DNA of 5,808 nucleotides from JACKJP01 sp050186955. Lineage in GTDB: Bacteria > Pseudomonadota > Alphaproteobacteria > Rhizobiales > Tepidamorphaceae. The notes beneath the pieces are model-generated. The model did no database searches and was not told the DNA's origin. It saw only the letters and a program-made list of their open reading frames with translations. This document shows, piece after piece, positions 5,732-5,808 of the stretch; the stretch's first letter is position 1, and each line of letters opens with the position of its first letter. The DNA lies in NCBI GenBank assembly GCA_050186955.1, contig JBFWXZ010000197.1:1-5808 (forward strand), in the 5' to 3' direction. Position numbers and translations under genes: made by a program.

Positions 5732-5808
5732 GACAAACTCCGTGGAGAAGACGTCCGCAGCGGACCAAACGAGCGTATCCAGCACGAAGGCGGCGCAGGT
5801 CGATACGA
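5723..5808 (-). CDS. 3' end of an unidentified minus-strand gene (partial)
   Basis: Read on the minus strand from the window edge, one frame gives about 27 residues ending in AAFVLDTLVWSAADVFSTEF followed by VRR and a TAG (plus-strand 5723-5725). The peptide looks natural (amphipathic, mixed composition). About 20 of the last 24 codons end in G or C, matching the strongly GC third positions of the window's real genes. The competing plus-strand frame from an ATG at 5645 is also open to the edge, but it has poorer third-position bias and an arginine/proline-rich, protein-unlike product. I cannot name the family from so short a tail. If real, it lies in the same direction as, and 125 bases upstream of, the 4Fe-4S gene. 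Confidence 0.45.
   Translation of the reverse strand, partial: VSTCAAFVLDTLVWSAADVFSTEFVRR

Noticed and set aside
5726..5770. Near-direct repeat GCGGCGGACAAAC / GCAGCGGACCAAAC and the inverted GTCCGC-A-GCGGAC at 5753-5765
   Set aside because: The copies are short, imperfect and lie within the probable coding tail, so chance in GC-rich DNA is the simpler explanation.
5645..5808. Plus-strand frame from ATG 5645 open to the window edge
   Set aside because: The product is Pro/Arg-rich with weak third-position GC bias and no ribosome binding site. The opposite-strand tail is more gene-like.
1..5808. CRISPR arrays, tRNA or rRNA genes, insertion sequences
   Set aside because: No regularly spaced repeats, no tRNA cloverleaf, no transposase reading frame and no terminal repeats were seen on either strand.

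Overview
The window is very GC-rich. It carries family names and gene order that I associate with Alphaproteobacteria, probably Hyphomicrobiales/Rhizobiales relatives; this assignment comes from memory of the families, not from a search. It is almost entirely coding: a compact plus-strand gene row (1-3524) converges with one large minus-strand iron-sulfur gene (3531-5597), with six bases between them. The last 211 bases hold that gene's upstream region and probably the 3' end of another minus-strand gene.

Plus strand: the window opens inside a trypsin-like serine protease with a C-terminal PDZ domain (1-763, start missing, catalytic His/Asp/Ser all present). After 36 bases comes a 60-residue DUF6494-type protein (800-982). 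It is followed by a biotin/lipoate ligase-like protein with a DUF4444-type tail (987-1727), a DUF6505-type protein (1724-2206), a DUF6352-type protein (2203-3246) and a 93-residue single-pass membrane protein with two cysteines (3243-3524). The last three start codons each overlap the preceding stop as ATGA, so the row is almost certainly one translationally coupled operon.

Minus strand: the 688-residue protein carries four 4Fe-4S cysteine sets in two pairs, plus a C-terminal CxxC/CxxC pair. Its N-terminus resembles that of heterodisulfide reductase subunit HdrA, followed by a degenerate dinucleotide-binding loop. The segment between the ferredoxin pairs resembles an MvhD (hydrogenase delta subunit) domain that has lost all its cysteines. 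This looks like an electron-transfer or scaffold protein derived from an HdrA/MvhD fusion.

How they may work together: from memory, this ferredoxin and the DUF6352/DUF6505/DUF6494/ligase-like set recur near molybdenum formate dehydrogenase loci (with TorD, DUF3305 and DUF3306 proteins) in Alphaproteobacteria. No formate dehydrogenase gene is in the window, so a role in assembly, maturation or electron supply for such an enzyme is inference. The most unusual points are the HdrA/MvhD-derived ferredoxin and the ligase-like protein with arginine where active ligases have the key lysine.
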